Source: Cellulomonas sp. KRMCY2
Lineage (GTDB): Bacteria > Actinomycetota > Actinomycetes > Actinomycetales > Cellulomonadaceae
NCBI RefSeq assembly: GCF_000526515.1
Contig: NZ_JAGF01000001.1
Location: 2,852,001 to 2,916,000, forward strand
Length of the DNA stretch: 64,000 nt
Direction: 5' to 3'
This document shows, piece by piece, positions 49,027 through 57,546 of this stretch. A program made the translations under genes and the position numbers. Below the pieces are notes generated by a model, which was given only the letters and a program-made list of their open reading frames with translations, searched no databases and was not told where the DNA came from. Each line of letters begins with the position of its first letter. The stretch's first letter is position 1.

Positions 49027-50247
49027 ATGACTGTGAAGTCCTTCGCCCAGAACTTCGAGGACGTCCTGCTGTGGCGTGCTCTGCAGCACGTGGCAGGAGG
49101 CCGCTACGTCGACGTCGGAGCCGGTCACCCGGAACACAACTCCGTGACGAAGCTCTTCTACGATGCAGGCTGGTCCGGGATCAACATCGAGCCGCTGCCG
49201 ACGCTCGCGGACGCGCTCACCAAGCAGCGCCCACGCGACGTGACGCTCCAGGCCGCCGTCAGCGCGCGCGAGGCCGACTTCGCTGACCTCACCGTCGTCG
49301 ATCTCTGGGACGAGCTCTCGACGATCTCGGACGAGCGCGCCGAAGAGCTGAGGGGCGAGGGGCGAGCTGTGACCACGACGACCGTTCCCGTGGTCCGGCT
49401 CGACGAGGTCCTCGCGGCTCACGGCATGCGCGACATCCAGTTCCTGAAGGTCGACGTCGAGGGTGCCGAGCTCGATGTGCTGCACACGATCGACCTGACG
49501 CGGACGCGGCCGTGGATCGCGGTCGTCGAGGTCGTCTCGGGCAACGCCGAGACGAACCCGCGCCGAGCGATCCGGCAGCACCTCGAGGATCACGACTATG
49601 TGCACGCGTACTTCGACGGCCTGAACGACTTCTACCTCGCCAAGGAGCTCGCCGACGAGCTTCTCCCGAACTTCGCCACGCCGGTCAACGTGACGGACGA
49701 CTTCGTGGTCGTCGCCGACGGCGATCGTGTCATGGTCGAGCTCATCGGCGAGAAGGTGGGAATGGTGTCTCCCGCCCAGGCCAGCGAGGTGATGCAGCGC
49801 GTCGAGGCCGTGGTGCGTGACCGGATCGACTTCGAGACGCGGCTCCGTGACGTCGAGGCCGAACTGGCCTCGCGGCTCAGTGATTTCGAGGCTGCGCTGG
49901 CCGCGTCGGAGCAGCGCAACGACGAGGCCGAGGAGCGTGTCCGTGCCAGGGACGAGTCGATTCAGGGCTTGCAGCTGAGGGGCGAAGCTCTCGAGCAGAC
50001 GTCGTTCGAGCGCGAGCGGATGGTCGCGTGGTACGCGGCAGAGGTGAGCAACTTCAGGAACCGCTTGCAGCGCCAGGAGAGTCTCGATGCCGAGCGCGCG
50101 GAGCGGCAGGAGGCTCAGCGCCGTGCCGCGCAGGACATCCAGCTCCGTCTTGACGGCGTGCTGGCGAGCACCTCGTGGCGCATCACCCTGCCCATGCGTG
50201 CCATTCGACGGCCACGGACGTACCTGAAGGAGTGGGTGCGTCGATGA
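49027..50247 (+). CDS. FkbM-family methyltransferase with C-terminal coiled coil
   Basis: A 406-residue protein closely related in plan to the one at 39285. It has AQNFEDVLLWRAL, the VDVGAGHPEHNS SAM loop and the LKVDVEGAELDVL motif. A long heptad-rich segment (about 255-370) with many Glu, Arg and Gln suggests a coiled coil, and the end has STSWRITLPMRAIRR, the same motif as in the 39285 enzyme. ATG 49027 has GGAGG six bases upstream, so the longer open frame to 48940 is not needed. It overlaps the next glycosyltransferase by four bases. It likely O-methylates a sugar of the nascent glycan. Confidence 0.9.
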   Translation: MTVKSFAQNFEDVLLWRALQHVAGGRYVDVGAGHPEHNSVTKLFYDAGWSGINIEPLPTLADALTKQRPRDVTLQAAVSAREADFADLTVVDLWDELSTISDERAEELRGEGRAVTTTTVPVVRLDEVLAAHGMRDIQFLKVDVEGAELDVLHTIDLTRTRPWIAVVEVVSGNAETNPRRAIRQHLEDHDYVHAYFDGLNDFYLAKELADELLPNFATPVNVTDDFVVVADGDRVMVELIGEKVGMVSPAQASEVMQRVEAVVRDRIDFETRLRDVEAELASRLSDFEAALAASEQRNDEAEERVRARDESIQGLQLRGEALEQTSFERERMVAWYAAEVSNFRNRLQRQESLDAERAERQEAQRRAAQDIQLRLDGVLASTSWRITLPMRAIRRPRTYLKEWVRR

Positions 50248-52421
50248 GCACCGAGCCTTCGGGTGTTCCGGGCGAAGGGATCTGCGTCATGGGTCGGCGC
50301 GCATTCGGTACCGGAATCGGCCACCTTACCGAGAGCCTGTTCGAGCTCCTCGCGCGCAAGTACGACGTCAGGCTGTGGGACCTCCATACCCCGGCCCAGG
50401 CCGGCGAGACGGTCTGTCTGACGAGCGGGCGCGAGATCTCGTTGACCCACGAGCTCGAGGGTTTTGCCGTCTACATCTACGCCGACGTGCTGTGGAACGG
50501 CGTGAACTACACCAAGTACGTCGCGCCACCATCGTCGGGCTACAGGTTCGCCTACCTGGCATTCGATTCTGACCGGCTGCCGCCGGAATGGGTCGAGATC
50601 CTCAACCGTGACTTCGATGCGGTGTTCTTCACGTCCGCGCACCTCATCGACATCGCACTCGACTCCGGCGTCAAGATCGAGATCGGCGCGCTGCCCCTTG
50701 CGATCGACGTCGAGGCGCAGATCGCGCGCAAGTACCGGCCCGTCGCAGGTCGCCGCGTGCGGTTCGGGACGCTCTCGGCATATCATCCGCGGAAGGGCCT
50801 GGAGGCCCTCGTCTCAGCCTTCCTGCGGGAGTTCGGCGATTCGCACGACGCGGAACTCGTGATCCACTCGAACGTTGCCCACGGTGCGACAGCGACTGCG
50901 GTCCGATCCATGGTCGATGTCGCCCGCACCGGAAACGTGGTGCTCTCCACCGACAATCTGACAGAATCTGCCAAGAACGAGCTCCTCGAGAGTTTCGACG
51001 TCTATGTCAACGCCTCGGCGGGTGAAGGCTACTCCGTCGGTCCGCGCGAGGCCCTGGCGCTCGGCAAGAGCCTGGTGATAACGGACCTCGGTGCGCACCG
51101 ACCGTTGTTCGGGCCGCCCGGCGTCTTCGAGGTGTCCACGCTCCACGACGCTCCCGCGATCTATCCGGAGATCGACAACCGTCAGTTCGGCTTCCAGCGC
51201 GTACCGGACCCCGAGTCGCTGCGCTCCGGGCTGCGCGCCGCGTTCGACTTCGTCCGCTCGGACGAGGCCGTGACCTCCGCCGGGGAGAGAAAGCTTCTGG
51301 CTGCGGAGTTCGGCCTGCAGTCGCTGGAGCGCTCCTACTGGGCCCTTGTGGATCCCGACTCGCGGAACCTGCTGCGGGGGAACGGGTCCAGTCGGCACAC
51401 CCAGATTCCCGTCGGGCACCAGGAGCGGATTCGCCGTCACGGGGGTCGGCACGGCATCCGATTGGGGTCGACGAAGATCGTTGTGCCCGCGCACGACGGC
51501 GGGTTCTTCTCCCTGTACAACACCTACGTCAGTCACCTGGTGTGGAGCTTGCACGACTCGCCCCAACGACTCGTCCTGCCTGACTGGGATGCAGGTCGTC
51601 TGCTCGAGCGGATCAACCCACGCCGGCCGGTCAGCTACTGCTACAGCCGGCCTGATCAGGGCAACCTCTGGAACCACCTGTTCGAGCCGCCATATGACCT
51701 CTCTGCAGCTGACCTGGATGATCGGGAGTTCCTCTGGGACGGCTCGCAGAAGCCCGCTGCCGAGTACAACGAGTCGCGGGAGCCGTTGCTCACCTACATC
51801 CACGCCTATCGCCTCTACCAGAGCCCCGACTTCGCGCGTATCCGTCGGCAGTACGAGCCGGTGATTCGAGACCACATTCGGCTGCGGCAGCCGCTCCAGG
51901 CTGAGCTCGATGGCTTCCTGCACCGGAATCGCGACGGCCGGTTCCTCGTTGCGGCACACATCAAGCACCCCAGCCACGCGGTGGAGCAGCCCGACGGGAC
52001 GATCGCCGACCGCCATGCGTACGTCGAGCTCGTCCGCCAGGCGGTCGCAGAGCGAGGCATCAGCGAGGCCAGCGACGACTGGGCCGTCTTCCTCGCCACC
52101 GAGCAGGAGCGCGTGGTCGAACTCTTCCGCGAGGAGTTCGGCGATCACGTCATCCAATTCGCCGATGTCCAGCGCATCCCGAGCGAGACCGACTCACGCT
52201 TCGACGAGCTCCGAGCCGACGAGAAGCTCGCGGATGGTCACCAGCTCCAGCACATTATGGCTTCGGACGTGGGACTATGGTCTCCGCGCTTGGCCTGGGA
52301 GGTAATCCGCGATGCCCGCGTCATGGCCTCTGCTGACGTCGTGTTTCATGCGGTGTCGAACGTCGCGACAGCGGTCTCGTTCATGAGCAACGGCGTTGAT
52401 ATGCGGTTCGCTTCGGCGTAG
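50244..52421 (+). CDS. GT4 glycosyltransferase fused to a putative fucosyltransferase-like domain
   Basis: A 725-residue two-domain protein. Residues about 10-385 form a GT4-like enzyme (MGRRAFGTGIGHL, SAYHPRKGLEALV, NASAGEGYSVGPREALALG with E-x7-E). Residues about 408-725 form a second GT-B-like domain. Its VAAHIKHPSHAVEQP segment near 572 resembles the HxR motif of GDP-fucose-using O-/alpha-1,6-fucosyltransferases, with Lys in place of Arg. SDDWAVFLATEQERVVE resembles their second nucleotide-binding part. That assignment is tentative, but a GDP-deoxyhexose pathway is encoded nearby. ATG 50244 overlaps the methyltransferase stop. Confidence 0.75.
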   Translation: MSTEPSGVPGEGICVMGRRAFGTGIGHLTESLFELLARKYDVRLWDLHTPAQAGETVCLTSGREISLTHELEGFAVYIYADVLWNGVNYTKYVAPPSSGYRFAYLAFDSDRLPPEWVEILNRDFDAVFFTSAHLIDIALDSGVKIEIGALPLAIDVEAQIARKYRPVAGRRVRFGTLSAYHPRKGLEALVSAFLREFGDSHDAELVIHSNVAHGATATAVRSMVDVARTGNVVLSTDNLTESAKNELLESFDVYVNASAGEGYSVGPREALALGKSLVITDLGAHRPLFGPPGVFEVSTLHDAPAIYPEIDNRQFGFQRVPDPESLRSGLRAAFDFVRSDEAVTSAGERKLLAAEFGLQSLERSYWALVDPDSRNLLRGNGSSRHTQIPVGHQERIRRHGGRHGIRLGSTKIVVPAHDGGFFSLYNTYVSHLVWSLHDSPQRLVLPDWDAGRLLERINPRRPVSYCYSRPDQGNLWNHLFEPPYDLSAADLDDREFLWDGSQKPAAEYNESREPLLTYIHAYRLYQSPDFARIRRQYEPVIRDHIRLRQPLQAELDGFLHRNRDGRFLVAAHIKHPSHAVEQPDGTIADRHAYVELVRQAVAERGISEASDDWAVFLATEQERVVELFREEFGDHVIQFADVQRIPSETDSRFDELRADEKLADGHQLQHIMASDVGLWSPRLAWEVIRDARVMASADVVFHAVSNVATAVSFMSNGVDMRFASA

Positions 52422-52635
52422 TGCGCGGTTGTGCGGCCTGGGAGCGAATCGGGTCGAACGAGGCGGGCCCTGGCGACGGTGCGGGATGGCTGGAATCCTG
52501 TTCTCAGGCTCTTCACGATTCGTGGCGAAAGGGGCTGCCCTCGCAGCCGCCTGACAGCCACGGGAGCGTCATCGCTCTCGCCGTGTCGCTCTCGTCCCGA
52601 TTGCATGTCGAGCTGCTGTGGCATTCTCAGGAGAA

Positions 52636-53502
52636 TCACTTCACGGGGTGTTTGTCGAGGTGGAAGGGATAAGGGGGCGTCTCGGCACAGCCCCACGCAA
52701 ATGCGGCGGCAAGGAGTGGGACAGTTGTACTCACGAATCGCTCTGCCCTGGAGCCTGCCTTCGTCAGCCAGCACTGATAGTGCATCAGGAAGGTCGGATC
52801 CACAGCGTCCGACTCTGAGATTCTGCGGCCGTCGAGGGTGTGGAGCGACCAGCCAGCTTCTGTGAGGGTCGCGACCAGATCGCTCAGCCGGTAGTTGAGG
52901 AACGTGGGACTCTCGGGTGAGGAGTCGGCGGAGATCTCGCAGGCGATCAAGGGCGCGTGGTCCCGCAAGAGGTCGGTCGCTCCGCGGAGTGTCGAGAACT
53001 CGGCCCCCTCGACGTCGATCTTCACGAAACTGGGTACCGCCCTGTGTGCGAGCAGGGCGTCCAGGGAGGTCGCTGGAACGCGCACTTCCTCGTAGGTCGC
53101 CGCGTCCTCACGCTTGAAGACCGACCCCTCTTGGTCCCGGGCCTGGTGTCGATAGAAGACCACGTCGCGCGTCTCGTGATCGCCTACGGCCGCGTTCACC
53201 ACATCTATCCGGATGGTCGAGAGCGAGGCTCCCTTCTCCAAGTCGGCCGCCAATGACGGGTCTGCTTCGACAAGCAAGAGGGACCCGCTGGCCCCGAGGC
53301 GGGTGGCAAGGACCCGTGCATGCTGGCCGTGGTTGGCTCCCAGGTCGACGACGAAGTCGCCTGGCTCGATCCACGCTGTCGCAGTGGCAAGCATGAATCG
53401 TTCGACGTGGGAGTCTGCTCCAGGGAGCGGTCGCGCCATCGCGCGCCAGAACATCTCGTGCGGAGTCAGATCAGGAGCAAACTCGGGAGAGCGCTCGGTC
53501 AT
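52636..53502 (-). CDS. FkbM-family methyltransferase (tandem paralogue A)
   Basis: A 288-residue SAM-dependent methyltransferase with VVDLGANHGQHARV (SAM loop), LLVEADPSLAADLE, and FVKIDVEGAEFSTLRG. It is a close paralogue of the gene at 54029, alike from start to the PPYPFHLDKHP ending, but has diverged throughout. It lacks the coiled coil of the other FkbM subtype here. ATG 53502 matches the homologous start. It stands alone, convergent with the glycosyltransferase before it. Substrate unknown; O-methylation of a surface sugar is likely. Confidence 0.9.
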   Translation of the reverse strand: MTERSPEFAPDLTPHEMFWRAMARPLPGADSHVERFMLATATAWIEPGDFVVDLGANHGQHARVLATRLGASGSLLLVEADPSLAADLEKGASLSTIRIDVVNAAVGDHETRDVVFYRHQARDQEGSVFKREDAATYEEVRVPATSLDALLAHRAVPSFVKIDVEGAEFSTLRGATDLLRDHAPLIACEISADSSPESPTFLNYRLSDLVATLTEAGWSLHTLDGRRISESDAVDPTFLMHYQCWLTKAGSRAERFVSTTVPLLAAAFAWGCAETPPYPFHLDKHPVK

Positions 53503-54028
53503 GGCGGCACCATCAACTTCCAGTTATCGGCTCTTCGGCCGGCGGTCAGCCGACAACCTACCCGGGGTTGGGGCCCGGTGCCGCGCGTCCGAGGTGACCC
53601 GAGGTCGGGGCGACGCATGTCGATCGAGCCTTGAGGCAGCCGGCCCCGCCCCTTGCCGTCCGTGCCCAGTCTGAGCGTGCAGCCGCTCCCCATGACGCTC
53701 CGCGCCATTGCTCAAGATCAGGGCGGCCGACAAGCGGGCCCGCACGGTCACACTGCCAGTGCCCGACAACCGGTTCCGTGGAGTTGGCAGGGCGTCCCGC
53801 GAGCGTGGCATGGCCCAGTTGACTGCGCGCCTCCCTTGGCCGGGCGTATTCACGGCCTGGCCGAGCGCGCAGCTGCACGGTGCTCTACGAACTGCGAGGA
53901 GTCGAGCTGAGACACGTGCCACTGCCCCAGTTCAGAACGTCTGCGCCATTCTTCGACAAATGCCTGCCTTTCACTCCACGGAAGGCGCCAGACTCGACCG
54001 TCGACGCCTTCACGCCCCATCGGCGGAG
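53503..54028. other. 526-bp gap between tandem FkbM genes
   Basis: I find no credible gene. Short open frames occur in all directions but lack ribosome sites and family motifs. It must contain the promoter of the downstream FkbM gene (a TAGGTT at 53555-53560 on the minus strand is one candidate -10). It may be remnant sequence from the event that duplicated the FkbM gene. Confidence 0.5.
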
Positions 54029-54895
54029 TCACGTCGCAGGGTGCTTGTCGAGGTGGAAGGGATAGGGGGGTGTCTCGGTCGAGGCCCACGCGAATGCCGA
54101 GGCCAGCAGCGGAACGATCGTCGTCACGAACTGCTCTGCGCGGGAACCCGACTTCGCCAGCCAGCACTGGTAGTGCATCCGGAACTGCGGATCGCCCGAG
54201 TCTGGTCCAGTGATCCGCCGCCCGTCCAAGGCGAAGAGCGACCAGTTGGCCTCTCCCAGGGTCTCGATGAGCTCGAGCAGCGTGTAGTTGAGAGACTCCG
54301 GGCTTTCGATCTCGGAGTCGAAGGAAACCTCACAGGCCACCAAGGGCGCATGGTCCCTCAGGAGCCCGGCCGCCCCGCGGAGGGTCGAGAACTCAGCGCC
54401 TTCGACATCGATCTTCACGAAGCTGGGCACCGCTCTCCCCGCGAGTAGGGAGTCAAGCGAGGTCGCGGGCACCCGGAGTTCCTGATAGGTCGTCCCGTCC
54501 TCACGCCTGAACAGGGACCCCTCTTGGTCCCGTGTCTGGTGTCGGTAGAAGACCACCTCGCGCGAGTCGGGGTCGCCCACGGCTGCGTTCACCACCTCGA
54601 TCTTGATGCTCGAGTGCAGGGCCCCGTTCTCCAGGTCGGCTGCCAATGACGGGTCCGCTTCGACGAGCAGGAGGGAGCCGCTGCGGCCGAGGCGAATGGC
54701 AAAAACCCGTGCGTGCTGCCCATGATTGGCGCCCAGATCGACCACGAAGTCGCCCGGCTCGATCCATGTTGTTGCGGCAGCGAGCATGAATCGTTCGATG
54801 TTGGAATCCGCGCCAGGAAGCGGGCGTCTGATCGAACGCCAGAACATCTCGTCCCGGGTGATGTTGGGAGCGAACGTCGGCGGACGATCGTCCAT
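54029..54895 (-). CDS. FkbM-family methyltransferase (tandem paralogue B)
   Basis: A 288-residue enzyme with the same motifs as its downstream paralogue: VVDLGANHGQHARV, LLVEADPSLAADLE, FVKIDVEGAEFSTLRG and the ending PPYPFHLDKHP. ATG 54895 is chosen by alignment with that paralogue; in-frame starts at 54916 and 55063 would add unaligned residues. A promoter (CTGACG, 16 bases, TAGACT) lies at 55027-55054. Retention of all motifs in both copies suggests both are active, possibly methylating different positions or sugars. Confidence 0.9.
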   Translation of the reverse strand: MDDRPPTFAPNITRDEMFWRSIRRPLPGADSNIERFMLAAATTWIEPGDFVVDLGANHGQHARVFAIRLGRSGSLLLVEADPSLAADLENGALHSSIKIEVVNAAVGDPDSREVVFYRHQTRDQEGSLFRREDGTTYQELRVPATSLDSLLAGRAVPSFVKIDVEGAEFSTLRGAAGLLRDHAPLVACEVSFDSEIESPESLNYTLLELIETLGEANWSLFALDGRRITGPDSGDPQFRMHYQCWLAKSGSRAEQFVTTIVPLLASAFAWASTETPPYPFHLDKHPAT

Positions 54896-55205
54896 GGTGG
54901 CGCCACCATCCTTCATGGATCTCGCGTCTTCGGCTGTCACGTCCATGGCCAACGTACCCGCAGCCCGGGCCTGGGACGGCACCGCCCTACGGGGCAGGGT
55001 GAGCTGAGACTTATGGTACGAGAGCGAGTCTACCGCTTCTTCCACAACCGTCAGTGCCGGCACTCTGAACGGCTGCCAGCACGATCACCGATCATGATTG
55101 CCCGTGAATCGGGAGCCTGACCCGATGGGACCCGACGCGCACCAGCGATTCGAACGAACCGGGCCAGATGGGCCTGGGCGCATTCTCCGGTGGAGGACCT
55201 CGCCG
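54896..55205. other. 310-bp gap upstream of FkbM paralogue B
   Basis: Contains the predicted minus-strand promoter at 55027-55054 and about 130 bases of leader. No gene or strong hairpin is evident. Confidence 0.5.
55027..55054 (-). promoter_or_regulatory. Predicted promoter of FkbM paralogue B
   Basis: On the minus strand CTGACG (55054-55049), a 16-base spacer, then TAGACT (55032-55027). The leader to the ATG at 54895 would be about 125 bases. Confidence 0.4.
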
Positions 55206-55598
55206 TCAGTTCCCGGTCGCCGGGTGGCGATGAAAGATGAGGCGGTTGAGTAGAAGGAAGTTCCATCCGGCGATCAGAGCCATGCAGCCCGCCTTGGAGA
55301 TCCACGGCTGCAGTCCGGCTTCGACCAGCCCGTGGATGATCAGTGAGGACGCCAGGACATTGATGAGTGCGAGTGTCGCGTACGCACCGAACTGGCTTCC
55401 GATCGGAAGCGTGTGATTCCCGGCGAACGACCACAGGCGGTAGCCGGCGAAACTGGTTGTCATCCCGACGGCGAAGCTCAAGACGTTGGCGACGACGGGG
55501 TCCATGCCGAACATCACCAGGACCTGAAAGGTCACCAGTTCCAGCAGTGCTGCGCCGCCACCGACCACGAGAAACCGAACCACAGGCTTTGCAGACAT
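55206..55598 (-). CDS. GtrA-family membrane protein (second copy)
   Basis: A 130-residue protein with four transmembrane helices and the GtrA-type motif GYRLWSF between helices 2 and 3, ending in LLLNRLIFHRH. It likely assists transfer of polyprenyl-linked sugars across the membrane. ATG 55598 follows a TATGCT -10 box by seven bases, so the transcript would be leaderless; an in-frame ATG at 55610 would overlap that box. Two polyprenyl-sugar-synthase-like GT2 genes (58721 and 62284) lie nearby and are natural partners, as in GtrA-GtrB-type systems. Confidence 0.88.
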   Translation of the reverse strand: MSAKPVVRFLVVGGGAALLELVTFQVLVMFGMDPVVANVLSFAVGMTTSFAGYRLWSFAGNHTLPIGSQFGAYATLALINVLASSLIIHGLVEAGLQPWISKAGCMALIAGWNFLLLNRLIFHRHPATGN

Positions 55599-55981
55599 GA
55601 TCCAGAGCATAGGGGAGGCGACCCCAGCGGGCTCGGCCCCGCCGGGCACGGCACGGTGGGCGGGTGCCCCTGTCAGGGGCGACACGTGCCTCGGCCGCCG
55701 GGCCGGCGGGCTGGTCAGCGTTGAACGGCTGTCGTCGCGTGGATGTGGCACAAGATCGCTCAGCTGGGGCTCGGGCCGCGGGCCCCGGAGACGGCGGAGG
55801 TGCTCCCCCACCGGGGAGACGGGCCTGCGGTCAGACGGTGGAAACGGGGACCGTCGACGCGGAGAGCACCGCCTGCGGCGTCCAGCATCGCGGTGTCTCG
55901 CGTCGGGTAGCATCATCGGCGGGCCGCAACGCCCGATCGGACGACCGTCGGGGTCGTGCACCTGACGAGCAGGGGGTGAGC
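55599..55981. other. 383-bp divergent promoter region
   Basis: Separates the gtrA-like gene from the nucleotidyltransferase operon. It holds the leaderless TATGCT box at the left and a TAGCAT candidate -10 (55908-55913, plus strand) about 70 bases before the nucleotidyltransferase ATG. No gene is apparent. Confidence 0.5.
55606..55611 (-). promoter_or_regulatory. -10 box TATGCT, leaderless promoter of gtrA-like gene
   Basis: On the minus strand TATGCT is followed by seven bases and then ATG at 55598, with no ribosome site. The -35 region is not clear. Confidence 0.45.
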
Positions 55982-56683
55982 ATGCGGTACGGCTTCATCC
56001 TTGCTGGGGGCACTGGGACGAGATTGCGGCCATACACATTCATCCTTCCCAAACCGTTGATCCCTCTGGGCGGGGAGTCGATCATCGAGCGGGTGCTCAG
56101 ATCGTTCCGGGATGCGGGCCTGGAGCAGGTCGCGATCAGCCTCGGCTATCTCGGGCACCTCGTTGAGGCCGTCATCGGCGATGGCTCCAAGTATGCGGTG
56201 CAGGTGAGGTACACCCGCGAGGACGAGCCCATGGGTACGGCGGGCGCGCTCAGCCTCATGCCGTTCGATGTCGCGGATGATGACGTGGTCCTGGTCATCA
56301 ACGGCGACACGCTCACGTCTCTCGACATGCGTGAGCTGCTGCACTGGTTCGAGGGTGTTGGTGCTGACGCCGCAATGGTGTGCGTGGAGCGTGAAGTCAA
56401 GATCGACTACGGCGTGGTGATCGCTGACGAGGACGGCAATCTCCTGAGCATCCACGAGAAGCCGTCGACGCTCAACCTGTTGAGCACCGGCATCAACGTC
56501 ATCAGTGGCAGGGCGCTGCGGAAGTTGCCTCCCAACCGCGTCGACATGCCTGACTTCTTGATGCGCCTGGCCGCCGACGGGGGCCGAGTGGTCTGCAAAA
56601 CCGTGCCGGACCTGTGGATGGACCTCGGGCGGGTAGAGGACCTTGCGGCGGCGAACGACTTGATCGAGCGCGGGCTCATATGA
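55982..56683 (+). CDS. Sugar-1-phosphate nucleotidyltransferase
   Basis: A 233-residue NTP-transferase that would activate a sugar phosphate to an NDP-sugar. It has LAGGTGTRLRPYT at 8-20, catalytic-region K24 in ILPKPLIP, a metal-binding INGDT near 98 and an EKPSTLN segment. The short length fits mannose-1-phosphate or manno-heptose-1-phosphate guanylyltransferase-type enzymes rather than GlmU or RmlA, but the base and sugar are not certain. ATG 55982 has GGGGGTGA upstream. It heads a five-gene plus-strand operon in which each start overlaps or closely follows the previous stop. Confidence 0.88.
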   Translation: MRYGFILAGGTGTRLRPYTFILPKPLIPLGGESIIERVLRSFRDAGLEQVAISLGYLGHLVEAVIGDGSKYAVQVRYTREDEPMGTAGALSLMPFDVADDDVVLVINGDTLTSLDMRELLHWFEGVGADAAMVCVEREVKIDYGVVIADEDGNLLSIHEKPSTLNLLSTGINVISGRALRKLPPNRVDMPDFLMRLAADGGRVVCKTVPDLWMDLGRVEDLAAANDLIERGLI

Positions 56684-57546
56684 CCGAGATCGTCCTGGTC
56701 GGTGCATCGGGATGGTTCGGCCAACACATCCGCGATCGCGTACCGGACCTGATTGCGGTGTCAGCAGAGGCAGTGCTCACGAGTCGCGGCGACGTTGTGC
56801 GACAGCTGCTCGTCGGGCAAGACCGGGTTGTCGTCAACGCTGCGGGATCGCGCAAGGGCACCCGGGAGATGATGCAGCGGCTCAACGTCGACCTCCCCGA
56901 GGTCCTTGCTCAGCAGATCAACCGGTATGGCGGCCACCTGGTCCATCTGGGATCGGCCGCGGAGTACGGGACGAGTCAACCGGATGGTGTTTGCGATGAG
57001 CGGGGCGTGGAGGCACCCGAGACGGACTACGGACGTACAAAGCTGGTAGGCACGCAGCGCGTCCGCGAGCTGGGTCGCACGACTGTGTTGCGTGTCTTCA
57101 ATGTGGCTGCGTCCCCTCCTCAGCCTGGCAGCCCGCTGGCAGACATCGCCGAACGGGTGCGGTCGGCGATTGCCTCAGGAGCCGATGTGGAGCTGTTGTC
57201 GGCTGGCACGGTCCGTGACTGGGTGCGGCCGGAATTCGTGTGCGAGAGCATCGTGCACGCCGCGGTCCATCGGCCTGTCGGCGTCTTCAACCTCTGCTCG
57301 GGCAACGGTGTGCGCATAGGAGACGCCGTCCAGATGGCGCTGGTGCTCCTGGGGGCGACTGTGCGGGTCAATGACCTCGGGGCGGCACCACCAACGATCG
57401 TGATCGGCAAGCCAGACCGCTGGAGCGCGATCTCGCGGATGAGCGAGCGGATCACGGTGTCGGATGTCGCTGGCGTCTTGCGTACAACTGCTTCCGGCTC
57501 CGCGTCGGGCACTTCAGACGGGGAAGGAGTCTCGTGGAAGCCTTAG
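56680..57546 (+). CDS. NAD-dependent sugar-nucleotide epimerase/reductase
   Basis: A 288-residue SDR-type protein with VGASGWFGQHI as nucleotide loop, HLGSAAEYG with the active-site Ser, and YGRTKLVG with the Tyr/Lys pair. The fold fits enzymes that reduce or epimerise keto sugars. It starts with a four-base overlap after the nucleotidyltransferase, which suggests the two act on one sugar nucleotide. The exact reaction cannot be read from sequence. Its end overlaps the next gene by 13 bases. Confidence 0.82.
   Translation: MTEIVLVGASGWFGQHIRDRVPDLIAVSAEAVLTSRGDVVRQLLVGQDRVVVNAAGSRKGTREMMQRLNVDLPEVLAQQINRYGGHLVHLGSAAEYGTSQPDGVCDERGVEAPETDYGRTKLVGTQRVRELGRTTVLRVFNVAASPPQPGSPLADIAERVRSAIASGADVELLSAGTVRDWVRPEFVCESIVHAAVHRPVGVFNLCSGNGVRIGDAVQMALVLLGATVRVNDLGAAPPTIVIGKPDRWSAISRMSERITVSDVAGVLRTTASGSASGTSDGEGVSWKP

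Noticed and set aside
53520-53535. GCCGATAA on the minus strand before FkbM paralogue A
   Set aside because: No matching -35 element at the required spacing.
53524-53922. 132-residue minus-strand open frame between the FkbM paralogues
   Set aside because: No ribosome site, no recognisable motif and equally long frames on both strands; most likely chance.
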